Both the position numbers and the translations under genes were made by a program. The notes beneath the pieces are model-generated. The model ran no database searches, was not told the DNA's origin, and was given only the letters and a program-made list of their open reading frames with translations. Shown piece after piece: positions 34,667-42,702 of a stretch of DNA of 64,000 nucleotides. The number at the start of each line of letters is the position of its first letter. Positions within the stretch are counted from its first letter, which is position 1. The stretch comes from Alistipes sp. (GTDB lineage Bacteria > Bacteroidota > Bacteroidia > Bacteroidales > Rikenellaceae). The DNA lies in contig JAGBFA010000001.1 in the NCBI GenBank assembly GCA_017936685.1, forward strand, positions 124,001 to 188,000. The letters are read 5' to 3'.

Positions 34667-34674
34667 CAAAAATA
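34667..34674 (-). promoter_or_regulatory. -7 promoter box of the HD-domain gene
   Basis: TATTTTTG on the minus strand, 23 bases before the ATG at 34644. Confidence 0.45.
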
Positions 34675-34802
34675 GTCAAAATTAACGACCGCAACAAACT
34701 GCGAAAGATATTAGTTAGGAGACTATTTTGATATCTTTTATTGTAATAAGGCTAATCGGAAATAAATTCCTATTTTATGAAAGGCAACTGAAATATTTTT
34801 AC

Positions 34803-34810
34803 TACCTTTG
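34803..34810 (+). promoter_or_regulatory. -7 promoter box of the polysaccharide cluster
   Basis: TACCTTTG lies about 190 bases upstream of wbpA in the 353-base gap after the HD-domain gene. The resulting leader would be about 180 bases long. It would contain a 42-codon frame (34820-34949) and a run of nine G. Confidence 0.55.
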
Positions 34811-34903
34811 CACATATATAATGTATGGCAGAATGTATTGTTCAAAAAGTCTTTTAAAAATACGCAAACTCCTGATAATCACGAATCCGATCACTGTCAC
34901 AAT

Positions 34904-34912
34904 GGGGGGGGG
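34904..34912. repeat. Run of nine G in the leader of the polysaccharide cluster
   Basis: Nine consecutive G follow AAT at 34904-34912, between the promoter box and wbpA, within a short frame (34820-34949, MYGRMYCSK...). Homopolymers of this length are slippage-prone. A second G9 lies inside the flippase gene of the same cluster at 38708-38716. Confidence 0.8.
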
Positions 34913-34997
34913 TAATTCCGGCCGGAAACTGCTTGCAGTCATGTTTTAATTGCGGACAGTAATACAACTGGCGTATAGGAACAAAAAAGAATTAAAC

Positions 34998-36323
34998 ATG
35001 GCTTATAATAATACCGAAATTTTATTGAAGAAAATTGCCGATCGGCAAATCCGTGCAGGAGTCATAGGCCTTGGTTATGTCGGATTGCCGCTGGCCGTAG
35101 AGATAGCGAAAGCGGGCTTCAAGACTATCGGTTTCGATATTAATGAAAAGAGAATCGATTCGGTCAATCAAGGGCGCAACTATATCGGAGATGTTGTCGA
35201 CTCCGACTTGAAAATGCTTGTAGAGAAGGGCATGCTTGCCGCTACGACAGATTGCAGCGAAATCGGCGAGGTCGATTTTGCGGCTATTTGCGTGCCCACA
35301 CCGCTTGATGCGAACCGTCAGCCGGACATCAGTCATGTGGAATCATCGGTAAAATCGATAGCAGAACATCTCCGCAAAGGAATGATAGTGGTTCTTGAAT
35401 CGACCACATATCCCGGTACCACAGAGGAGGTGGTGAAGCCGATCCTCGAATCATCGGGGCTGAAATGCGGCGAGGACTTCTATCTCGGCTTCTCTCCCGA
35501 GCGTGTCGATCCGGGCAACGCAATCTATAAAACCAAAAACATCACCAAAGTGGTGGGCGGTCTGGGAGATGATGCCGGCTTCCTCATCTCTGCCATGTAT
35601 GAGGCGGTGTTGGGAAATAAGGTATGCCGCGTCTCTTCTCCCACCGTGGCAGAAATGACCAAAATGCTGGAAAACTCCTACCGCAACGTCAATATCGGAC
35701 TAATCAACGAATTTGCCGTTTTCTGCAATAAAGTGGGTATCGACATATGGGAAGTGATAGAAGCCGCAAAGACCAAACCCTTCGGCTTCGCCCCGTTCTA
35801 TCCGGGTCCCGGATTAGGCGGTCAATGCATACCTGTCGATCCCCATTATCTGAATTATAAAGCGCACGCGGCGGATTACAAATTCTCGATAATAGAGGCA
35901 TCGATCAAGATCAACAACAGTATGCCCGAATATTGTGTGAAACGTATCGGAGAGATGCTCAGCCGCCGATTCGGCAAGACGCTCAACGGTTCAAGAGTGC
36001 TTATACTCGGCGTAACATACAAACAGGATATCGACGATTGCAGCGAGTCACCGGCAATCAAGATAATCGATAAGTTGCACGCAGAAGGTGCCGACACACT
36101 ATTCTTCGACCCGTATATTTCTGAGTTCGTTCATCACGGCAAAGTATGCTATGGAGAGAAAGAGCTGACGTCCGAACTTATACGGAGCGTCGACATAGCG
36201 GTTATCGCCACCCCTCACAGTAAGGTGGACTACGGATTCGTGCAGCGTCATGCCAAGGCTATTCTCGACACCAGAAACGCGACAAGCCATCTTGCCGACA
36301 GAGACAATATAGAACTGCTTTAA
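34998..36323 (+). CDS. wbpA: Nucleotide-sugar dehydrogenase, WbpA-like (UDP-GlcNAc 6-dehydrogenase)
   Basis: A 441-residue NAD-dependent UDP-sugar dehydrogenase that oxidises C6 to a uronic acid. The Rossmann motif is GVIGLGYVGLPLAVE (about 20-34). STTYPGTTEEVV and the catalytic Cys in GLGGQCIPVDPHYL are present, with a C-terminal UDP-binding domain (GVTYKQDIDDCSESPA). A GlcNAc substrate is inferred from the linked wbpB, wbpD and wbpE homologues. The start MAYNNTEILL is preferred. First gene of the cluster, nine bases before wbpD. Confidence 0.9.
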   Translation: MAYNNTEILLKKIADRQIRAGVIGLGYVGLPLAVEIAKAGFKTIGFDINEKRIDSVNQGRNYIGDVVDSDLKMLVEKGMLAATTDCSEIGEVDFAAICVPTPLDANRQPDISHVESSVKSIAEHLRKGMIVVLESTTYPGTTEEVVKPILESSGLKCGEDFYLGFSPERVDPGNAIYKTKNITKVVGGLGDDAGFLISAMYEAVLGNKVCRVSSPTVAEMTKMLENSYRNVNIGLINEFAVFCNKVGIDIWEVIEAAKTKPFGFAPFYPGPGLGGQCIPVDPHYLNYKAHAADYKFSIIEASIKINNSMPEYCVKRIGEMLSRRFGKTLNGSRVLILGVTYKQDIDDCSESPAIKIIDKLHAEGADTLFFDPYISEFVHHGKVCYGEKELTSELIRSVDIAVIATPHSKVDYGFVQRHAKAILDTRNATSHLADRDNIELL

Positions 36324-36332
36324 TCATCGGAT

Positions 36333-36896
36333 ATGGAAGACAAGAGGTATTTTGTACACCCGTCGAGCTATATCGATGATAATGTGTCGGTGGGCGACGG
36401 CACGAAAATATGGTACTTTTGTCATGTGCAGTCGGGTGCATCGATAGGACGCAACTGTTCTTTGGGACAGAACGTGAATATAGGCAACGGTGTAAAGATC
36501 GGTAATGGGGTGAGAATCCAAAACAATGTATCGGTCTATGAGGGCGTTGAACTTGAAGACAATGTATTTTGCGGTCCGTCTGTGGGATTTACCAACGTCA
36601 AAGCTCCGCGTGCGCATTTTCCGGCACATGGAGTATATGCCAGAACGCTCATAAAGCAAGGGGCATCGTTATGTGCGAACTGTACTATAATTTGCGGCCA
36701 TACCGTAGGTCGCAGCGCAATGGTGGCCGCAGGTGCCGTGGTGACGAAAGATGTCAAGGACTATGCGCTTATGGTCGGTGTGCCTGCCCGACAAGTAGGG
36801 TGGGTGTGCGAATGCGGCCGGAGGTTAGACGAAACCCTGGCATGCCCGTGCGGAAGATCATACTATCTTGACGGAGAGTATTTAAAGATGTATTGA
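36333..36896 (+). CDS. wbpD: UDP-sugar N-acetyltransferase, WbpD-like
   Basis: A 187-residue left-handed beta-helix acetyltransferase. Hexapeptide repeats run through the first 150 residues (IGRNCSLGQNVNIGNGVKIGNGVRIQNNV), with GFTNVKAPRAHF and GHTVGRSAMVAAGAVVTKDV typical of WbpD, which acetylates the 3-amino group of UDP-GlcNAc(3NH2)A. The C-terminus has the Cys pairs CECG and CPCG, a feature of this subfamily. It is followed two bases later by wbpE. Confidence 0.88.
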   Translation: MEDKRYFVHPSSYIDDNVSVGDGTKIWYFCHVQSGASIGRNCSLGQNVNIGNGVKIGNGVRIQNNVSVYEGVELEDNVFCGPSVGFTNVKAPRAHFPAHGVYARTLIKQGASLCANCTIICGHTVGRSAMVAAGAVVTKDVKDYALMVGVPARQVGWVCECGRRLDETLACPCGRSYYLDGEYLKMY

Positions 36897-36898
36897 CT

Positions 36899-38062
36899 AT
36901 GCAGTTCAGGGATTTAAGCCGGCAGTATCAAGCCTTGAAAGCAGACATAGACAGGGCCATGCTCGACGTGGCGGCATCAAGTGCCTATATAATGGGACAC
37001 CATGTGCAGGAACTCGAAAGAGAGCTTGCCGAATATGCGGGTACGAGACACTGCATATCGTGCGCCAGCGGTACCGATGCCCTGACACTTGCTCTTAAAG
37101 CATGGGGCGTCAAACGGGGAGATGCCGTGTTTGTCCCCGATTTCACATTCTTTGCCTCGGCGGAAGCGGTCTCGCGTGAAGGGGCGACCCCTGTTTTTGT
37201 CGATATCGACCGCGAGACATTCAATATCGACCCCGCGGATCTCGAAAATAAAATCGAAGCGACGATTCGCAAAGGATTGTTGGTTCCCAAAGTAATAATC
37301 ACGGTCGATCTGTTCGGGCTTCCCGCCAATTATCCTGTCATACGCAGGATCGCCCGAAAACACCGTCTGCTCATACTCGAAGACGGTGCACAGGGTTTCG
37401 GCGGCAGTATAAACGGCAAACGCAACTGTTCGTTCGGCGACATCTCGACCACCTCGTTCTTTCCGAGCAAGCCGCTCGGGTGCTATGGCGACGGAGGTGC
37501 CTGTTTCACCGACAACGACGAATGGGCTGCTCTGATGGACTCCTACCGCATGCACGGAAAAGGCTCCTCAAAATACGAGAATGTCCGCATAGGCATGAAC
37601 TCACGTCTGGATACGATTCAGGCCTCGATCATTCAAGTCAAGCTGAAAGCCTTTGCCGAAGAGCTTGCGGCTGTCAACAAGGCTGCGGCAGAGTATACAG
37701 CCCGTCTGAAAAACATCGTGCAGACACCGGCTGTTCCGGCCGGCTTCATGTCGAGCTGGACGCAGTACACCATCAAACTGAACGACAAAACCGAACGCGA
37801 CGGGTTGCAGGCATATCTCCACTCACAGGAGATACCGTCGAGGGTTTACTATCCTGCTCCGATACACAGGCAGGTTGCATACGCGAATCTCGGTATATCA
37901 GAGGCGGAGTGTCCGGTTGCCGACGAGTTGTGCGAGACTGTCCTCTCCCTGCCGATGCACCCCTATATTTCATTGGAGGAGATCGACGAGGTCTGCAACG
38001 CAATCGAACGGTTCCTGCATCGGAGAGAAGGTGCCGGAGAAAATATGGCAGCACTCCGATAA
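36899..38062 (+). CDS. wbpE: PLP-dependent sugar aminotransferase, WbpE-like
   Basis: A 387-residue DegT/DnrJ/EryC1 aminotransferase that puts the 3-amino group on the keto-sugar made by WbpB. Motifs are CASGTDALTLALKAW, VFVPDFTFFASAEAV, LEDGAQGFGGSING and the PLP lysine in TTSFFPSKPLGCYGDGG. The ATG at 36899 gives MQFRDLSRQYQ, the usual start; an in-frame TTG at 36893 overlaps the previous stop. Length is typical. Confidence 0.92.
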   Translation: MQFRDLSRQYQALKADIDRAMLDVAASSAYIMGHHVQELERELAEYAGTRHCISCASGTDALTLALKAWGVKRGDAVFVPDFTFFASAEAVSREGATPVFVDIDRETFNIDPADLENKIEATIRKGLLVPKVIITVDLFGLPANYPVIRRIARKHRLLILEDGAQGFGGSINGKRNCSFGDISTTSFFPSKPLGCYGDGGACFTDNDEWAALMDSYRMHGKGSSKYENVRIGMNSRLDTIQASIIQVKLKAFAEELAAVNKAAAEYTARLKNIVQTPAVPAGFMSSWTQYTIKLNDKTERDGLQAYLHSQEIPSRVYYPAPIHRQVAYANLGISEAECPVADELCETVLSLPMHPYISLEEIDEVCNAIERFLHRREGAGENMAALR

Positions 38063-38085
38063 ACGACATAAACAGGCGCGCAAGT

Positions 38086-39354
38086 ATGAGATCCTATTCG
38101 GATAATACTCTTTTCGGGAATATCCTCAAACTTATATCGGGAGAGGCTATCGGCAGAGTCATCGGGTTCATGGCGGCACCAGTCATCACACGACTGTACA
38201 CACCGTCGGACTTCGGCATACTTGCAGTCTTCACATCATTATGCGCTCTGTGCTATCCATTCGGTACGCTTAAATATAATCTGGCCATACCATTGCATTC
38301 CAATGAAAAGATCGGCATCAATTCATTGGCGGCGTGTATCATGATACTGACCATCAATACTGCGATCATCGTTCTCGTCCTCGTTTTTTTCCATTCGCCG
38401 GTTCTTTCGTTTTTCTCGTCCGAAAGCATAGCGGCTTTCTGGTATTTCATTCCATTGGCATTATTCTTTGGCGGAATGTCCGATATACTATCCTATTATT
38501 CCACCCGCTACCGCGACTTTTCAACTATTGCCAAAGTTACGGTCGTTCAAAAAGCTGTCGGGGCATTGACCAAAATAGTTCTCGGAGTGTTACGTTTCAA
38601 TGTAATAGGTTTGCTCATAGGAAACATCTTGGCGGGAAGCGGAGGACTTGCCTTATATATACACACCTATTGGAAAAGATTGAAAGCCAGCGCACGCAAT
38701 GTGACATGGGGGGGGGTACGGTTCGTACTTAAAAGATATATGGATTTCCCATTATACCGGGTTCCGTCACAAATACTTGCCAATGCAGCGAAAAGCATTC
38801 CCATTCTATATTTTACGTGGCATTTCGGCACCGATACGACCGGCCAGATCAGTTTGGCAATAACCATGTTGTCCGTACCGATTGCAATCGCATGTACGAC
38901 TGTGGGCAAAGCGTTCTATGGCGAGATCGCATCGTTGGGGATAAAACGCAGCAGGGAGATATCGGCTCTTACCGTGCGGATAATGATCAAGCTCTTTGCA
39001 ATCGGCATCGTTCCTTTCACGCTTATCGTTTGTTTCGGACCGTGGATATTCCAAACCTTTTTCGGTGCCGAATGGACGCAGGCGGGAACTTTGGCGCGTT
39101 ATCTCTGTTTTTATCTGATATTCCGGTTTGTTTACAGCCCGATAAGCGACGGCATATTCAATGTGTTCGAGCGACAAAAGTTCGTATTCCGGTTAGAAGT
39201 GTCGCGTATTGCGATTGTCGCATCGAGCCTCTTCATATCCTATTTCTACGACTTTTCCGTCGCCGGCACTATTATCATTTACAGTCTCGCACTTACGGTT
39301 CAATATATTCTCTCTATTATTCTTGTTTTTTATATTTTAAGAAAAACACGATGA
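38086..39354 (+). CDS. wzx: Polysaccharide flippase (Wzx-like), with an internal G9 run
   Basis: A 422-residue integral membrane protein with about 12 helices, of the MVF/polysaccharide-transport superfamily, which flips undecaprenyl-linked repeat units to the periplasm. The N-terminus (ISGEAIGRVIGFMAAPVITRLYTPSDFG) is diagnostic. Codons 208-211 (Trp-Gly-Gly-Val) contain nine consecutive G. One added G would reach a stop at 38730-38732 within six codons, and one lost G truncates the protein about 46 codons on. G+C drops from about here. The stop overlaps the next start. Confidence 0.88.
   Translation: MRSYSDNTLFGNILKLISGEAIGRVIGFMAAPVITRLYTPSDFGILAVFTSLCALCYPFGTLKYNLAIPLHSNEKIGINSLAACIMILTINTAIIVLVLVFFHSPVLSFFSSESIAAFWYFIPLALFFGGMSDILSYYSTRYRDFSTIAKVTVVQKAVGALTKIVLGVLRFNVIGLLIGNILAGSGGLALYIHTYWKRLKASARNVTWGGVRFVLKRYMDFPLYRVPSQILANAAKSIPILYFTWHFGTDTTGQISLAITMLSVPIAIACTTVGKAFYGEIASLGIKRSREISALTVRIMIKLFAIGIVPFTLIVCFGPWIFQTFFGAEWTQAGTLARYLCFYLIFRFVYSPISDGIFNVFERQKFVFRLEVSRIAIVASSLFISYFYDFSVAGTIIIYSLALTVQYILSIILVFYILRKTR
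38708..38716. repeat. Run of nine G inside the flippase gene
   Basis: Nine consecutive G (38708-38716) in the coding strand, in frame as drawn. A contingency-type slippage site is the natural reading, supported by the second G9 at 34904-34912. Confidence 0.85.
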
Positions 39355-40544
39355 TGAAGAAAACAATTATTCATGTCGCCCCATTCCCCATTCAGAATAT
39401 GGGAAAAGGCAAAGGTAGAGTTTCCACTTTACTGCCTCTCAGAGGGTTAGTTGAAAATGGATATGACAACATCTATATAACCAATAGTCCTTATGCAAGT
39501 CCGAATGACTCGGAACAGGGGATAGAAGTCGTTAAAATAAAGGATCCGTTTACAAAGACGAACTATGCCTACACGAGATTATATATGTGGTTTTTTTATT
39601 ATCCAATAATTTATCCGCTTTTTCTATATCATGCCATAAGAAGGGGCAAAAGCAGGAATGTGGTTGCTGTCTGTTGCCATTCATATTATTTGGCTTTTGT
39701 GGGATACATACTTTCAAAAATATTTAAGGCAAAATATATTTCAAAATTCTATGGTATGGGAATGCCAAGTGCTCCCGGGCACCCTGACTTAGTGCGTAAG
39801 GCCGCTTGTTGGTATCCTACCGATTTGTTTATCATCACAAATGATGGTTCAAATGGATATGAATATGCAAGGAAAAGAGGTGTACCTCCTCATAAAATAG
39901 CTTTCCTTCGTAATGGAATAGACAAACCGGAGAATCTGCGAAAGGACGAACGCTTGTATAAAGAGCTTGCACCGAACAATGAAAAACTTTTACTCTCTGT
40001 CTCGCGGTTAGTCAGTTCAAAAAATGTAGATAAAATAATAGACGCGTTCTATGAAGTATCGAAAATCTTACCCAATACACGATTAGTTATTGTTGGCGAT
40101 GGTTTGAAACGGAAGGAGTTGGAAATAAAGGCCTCCAAGTTGGGCATCTCTGATCGTATCAGTTTTGTCGGAGCAATCTATCATAAAGATGTATTCAGAT
40201 ATCAAAGTATAGCCGATCTGTTTATTAGTATGAATGGTATCAGCAGTCTTTCTAATCCTGTTTTTGAGGCAATGTCATGCGGGAAATGCGTTATAGCCTT
40301 AGATAGGGGTGCCACCCGCGAATTGATCAAAGACGGAGAAAACGGAATCGTAATAACATCGCCCGAGGAGTTGAAAAACGCGATAATAAAACTTCTTTCT
40401 GATCCCGATCGGATTGCCCGATTGGGATTGGAAGCGAAAAAGACAATCGCTTCATGGCCTTCTTGGGAAGAACGGGTTCAGCAGGAAGTAGAGATGATAA
40501 ACCGTTTATGCGATAACAAAACTCCGTTGATTGTCAGCCGGTAG
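39351..40544 (+). CDS. Glycosyltransferase family 4 protein
   Basis: A 397-residue GT-B glycosyltransferase. The C-terminal half has the GT4 pattern: LLSVSRLVSSKNVDKIIDAF, LVIVGDGLKRKELE, ADLFISMN and the nucleotide-sugar motif NPVFEAMSCGKCVIALDRGATRELIKDGENG. It would add one sugar to the repeat unit on the cytoplasmic face. It is noticeably A+T-rich compared with wbpA-E, suggesting import. The start ATG (39351) overlaps the flippase stop; ATG 39354 is equally possible. Confidence 0.88.
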   Translation: MMKKTIIHVAPFPIQNMGKGKGRVSTLLPLRGLVENGYDNIYITNSPYASPNDSEQGIEVVKIKDPFTKTNYAYTRLYMWFFYYPIIYPLFLYHAIRRGKSRNVVAVCCHSYYLAFVGYILSKIFKAKYISKFYGMGMPSAPGHPDLVRKAACWYPTDLFIITNDGSNGYEYARKRGVPPHKIAFLRNGIDKPENLRKDERLYKELAPNNEKLLLSVSRLVSSKNVDKIIDAFYEVSKILPNTRLVIVGDGLKRKELEIKASKLGISDRISFVGAIYHKDVFRYQSIADLFISMNGISSLSNPVFEAMSCGKCVIALDRGATRELIKDGENGIVITSPEELKNAIIKLLSDPDRIARLGLEAKKTIASWPSWEERVQQEVEMINRLCDNKTPLIVSR

Positions 40545-40568
40545 ATCAAATTCAAATGCAGCAAGAAG

Positions 40569-41561
40569 ATGGAAAAAATAGATTTTGTGATAACATGGGT
40601 AGATTGCAACGACCCGATATGGCAGAAAGCGTTTCGCGCTTATCTGCCTCAAAGACAATATACGGACGATGTCAGTTATATACGTTATCGCAATTGGGAC
40701 AATCTGCGCTATTGGTTTCGCGGCGTGGAGAAGTTTGCGCCATGGGTAAACAAGATACATTTCATTACCTGCGGACAAATACCGGACTGGTTGAACCTAA
40801 AAGCACCCAAGCTGCATTTTGTAAAACATTCGGATTATATCCCGAACGAATATCTGCCAACATTCAGCTCACGCCCCATAATGCTGAATATTCACCGCAT
40901 AGAAGGATTGTCAGACCATTTCGTCTGTTTCGACGATGACTTCTTCTTGATCGATAAGGTTGAACCCGAAAGATTTTTTAGAAAAGGATTGCCATGTGAC
41001 AAGGCGGCATTCGACGCTTTAAGTCCAAGCAGCACTTTTATGCATAACATAGTAAATGATTTATGCGTAATAAATGCCTCTTTTAAAAAACACGAGATGA
41101 TACGCAGGCATTTTTGGAAATGGTTCTCTCCTCAGGCGGGGAACAAAGTGTTGCGCACACTGTTTTTATTACCGTGGCCGCACTTCACCGGTTTTTATAA
41201 TCACCATCTTCCGCATGGCTATCTTAAATCCACTTTTGAAGAGGTATGGGAAAAGTATGAGGACATTTTGCTTCGCACCACAGCCTCACGTTTCAGAAGT
41301 ATAGCTGACGTTCAATTGTGGCTGTTCCGCTATTGGCAGCTGGCCAAAGGAGATTTTGTCCCGCTCAATGTAAATAGAGACGGAGCCTATTTCTCGATAT
41401 CCGATGATTCTTTAAGCAAAATTGTCAAGACCATAGAATACCAGAAGAAAAGGATCGTTTGTTTGAATGACGGGGAGGTGTCCTCCTTCGAGGCGGCCAA
41501 AGAGCGGATAAACGCTGCTTTCCAGAAGATCTTACCGGAGAAATCGTCGTTCGAAAAATAA
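40569..41561 (+). CDS. Stealth-family sugar-phosphate transferase
   Basis: A 330-residue Stealth protein. Conserved region 1 is IDFVITWVDCNDPIW (residues 4-18). Region 2 includes YRNWDNLRYWFRGVEKFAPWVNKIHFITCGQIPDWL and the DDDFF motif. Region 3 is HNIVNDLCVINASF, with a later FTGFYNHHLPH. Stealth enzymes move hexose-1-phosphate onto an acceptor, so the polymer probably contains phosphodiester bonds. A+T-rich like its neighbours. Confidence 0.88.
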   Translation: MEKIDFVITWVDCNDPIWQKAFRAYLPQRQYTDDVSYIRYRNWDNLRYWFRGVEKFAPWVNKIHFITCGQIPDWLNLKAPKLHFVKHSDYIPNEYLPTFSSRPIMLNIHRIEGLSDHFVCFDDDFFLIDKVEPERFFRKGLPCDKAAFDALSPSSTFMHNIVNDLCVINASFKKHEMIRRHFWKWFSPQAGNKVLRTLFLLPWPHFTGFYNHHLPHGYLKSTFEEVWEKYEDILLRTTASRFRSIADVQLWLFRYWQLAKGDFVPLNVNRDGAYFSISDDSLSKIVKTIEYQKKRIVCLNDGEVSSFEAAKERINAAFQKILPEKSSFEK

Positions 41562-41592
41562 CCGGCGCAAGCCGAACGGGTACATTAAAATG

Positions 41593-41700
41593 ATGGCAGG
41601 AAAGAATTTCGCATTGACCGGTATGGAGGGTCATATCGCACTGCGCCACATCGAGGCTATCGTCGATACGTTGTTTACGATCAAAATAATAATTGACTGA
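41593..41700 (+). pseudogene. Broken copy of the wbpB 5' end
   Basis: A 35-codon frame whose translation starts MAGKNFALTGMEGHIALRH and continues IEAIVDT. This is clearly related to the first 26 residues of WbpB at 42703 (MAGKNFALIGVAGYIAPRH, then IKAIADT). After codon 26 the similarity stops. The sequence before the ATG (AAAATG versus AAATAATG) is not obviously shared. It lies directly before the glycosyltransferase at 41702, whose ATG comes two bases after this stop, so it probably marks a recombination joint. Confidence 0.85.
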
Positions 41701-41701
41701 G

Positions 41702-42586
41702 ATGACAGGCAAACCGAAGACTTTGATAACCGCCATTTACGGTGAAATAATAAAGATATGTTGCAGACTGAATCTGATCGGTCCGCTATATCATATACCT
41801 CAGGATTCCGAAAAACGGCAAAGAGTCATAGTCTCCGTGACGAGCTACGGCAGACGTGTAAAGAGCGTATTGTCGTATTCTCTGATATCGTTGTTCAGAC
41901 AGACCTACAAACCCGATATGATCGTCTTGTGGTTAGATGCCGACAAATGGTCGGACAAAAACCTTCCCAAACAATTAACGCGTCTAAAAAAATATGGCCT
42001 TACCATACGTTACTGTCGGGAGCTCAAATCATACACGAAAATAATCCCCTCTTTGAGAGCTTTTCCCGATGACCTGATAATCACATTTGATGATGACTGC
42101 TACTACCGTAATAATGCCGTTGAACGATTGGTTGCGGCATACAATAGTGATCCGTCACGCATATATTGCCTCAGGGCACATAGAATCAAGATTAATTCCG
42201 ACGGCATGTTGCTGCCATACAAGAAATGGGAAAAAGAGATTTATGACGATAACAGCCGTTTGGTTTTCCCCACTGGCGTAGGCGGCGTTTTATACGACCT
42301 AAAACTGCTGCACGATGATGTTTGCAAAGAGAAGCTATTCATGTCATTGTCTCCAAAAGCAGATGACGTATGGCTCTATTTTATGGAGTATCTGAAAGGC
42401 ACCCGATGTCGGGTGCTGCCGAACGAAGGGATATCACGTATCCCGTTAAATGTTTTCTATCGGCAACTCCATAAAAAAGAGTGTCTTGCTTATTCGAACA
42501 TCTCAAAAGGAGGAAATGATCAGCAAATCAAAGCTGTCATGAATCACTATTGCATTGACAGAATCCGGAACGACAGAGATAATTAG
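41702..42586 (+). CDS. Glycosyltransferase (GT2-like)
   Basis: A 294-residue putative GT-A transferase. VIVSVTSYGRRVKSVLSYSLISLFRQTYKPDMIVLWLD resembles the N-terminal donor fold, and FDDDCYYRNNAVERLV carries the DxD metal motif. PTGVGGVLYDLKLL and DDVWLYFMEYL fit the acceptor side. It probably acts in repeat-unit assembly. Start ATG 41702 (MTGKPKTLI); a TTG in frame lies nine bases upstream. The low G+C and the wbpB fragment just before it suggest it arrived by recombination. Confidence 0.8.
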   Translation: MTGKPKTLITAIYGEIIKICCRLNLIGPLYHIPQDSEKRQRVIVSVTSYGRRVKSVLSYSLISLFRQTYKPDMIVLWLDADKWSDKNLPKQLTRLKKYGLTIRYCRELKSYTKIIPSLRAFPDDLIITFDDDCYYRNNAVERLVAAYNSDPSRIYCLRAHRIKINSDGMLLPYKKWEKEIYDDNSRLVFPTGVGGVLYDLKLLHDDVCKEKLFMSLSPKADDVWLYFMEYLKGTRCRVLPNEGISRIPLNVFYRQLHKKECLAYSNISKGGNDQQIKAVMNHYCIDRIRNDRDN

Positions 42587-42702
42587 CTATGATTTTGCGT
42601 CCACGCCTCCAATGATGCTCGATGCTCAACCGGCAACGCGTTGGGGTGGGGTAGAAGACGTTGGTATAAATTAATTATTACGACTTACTTACTAAAAAAA
42701 TA

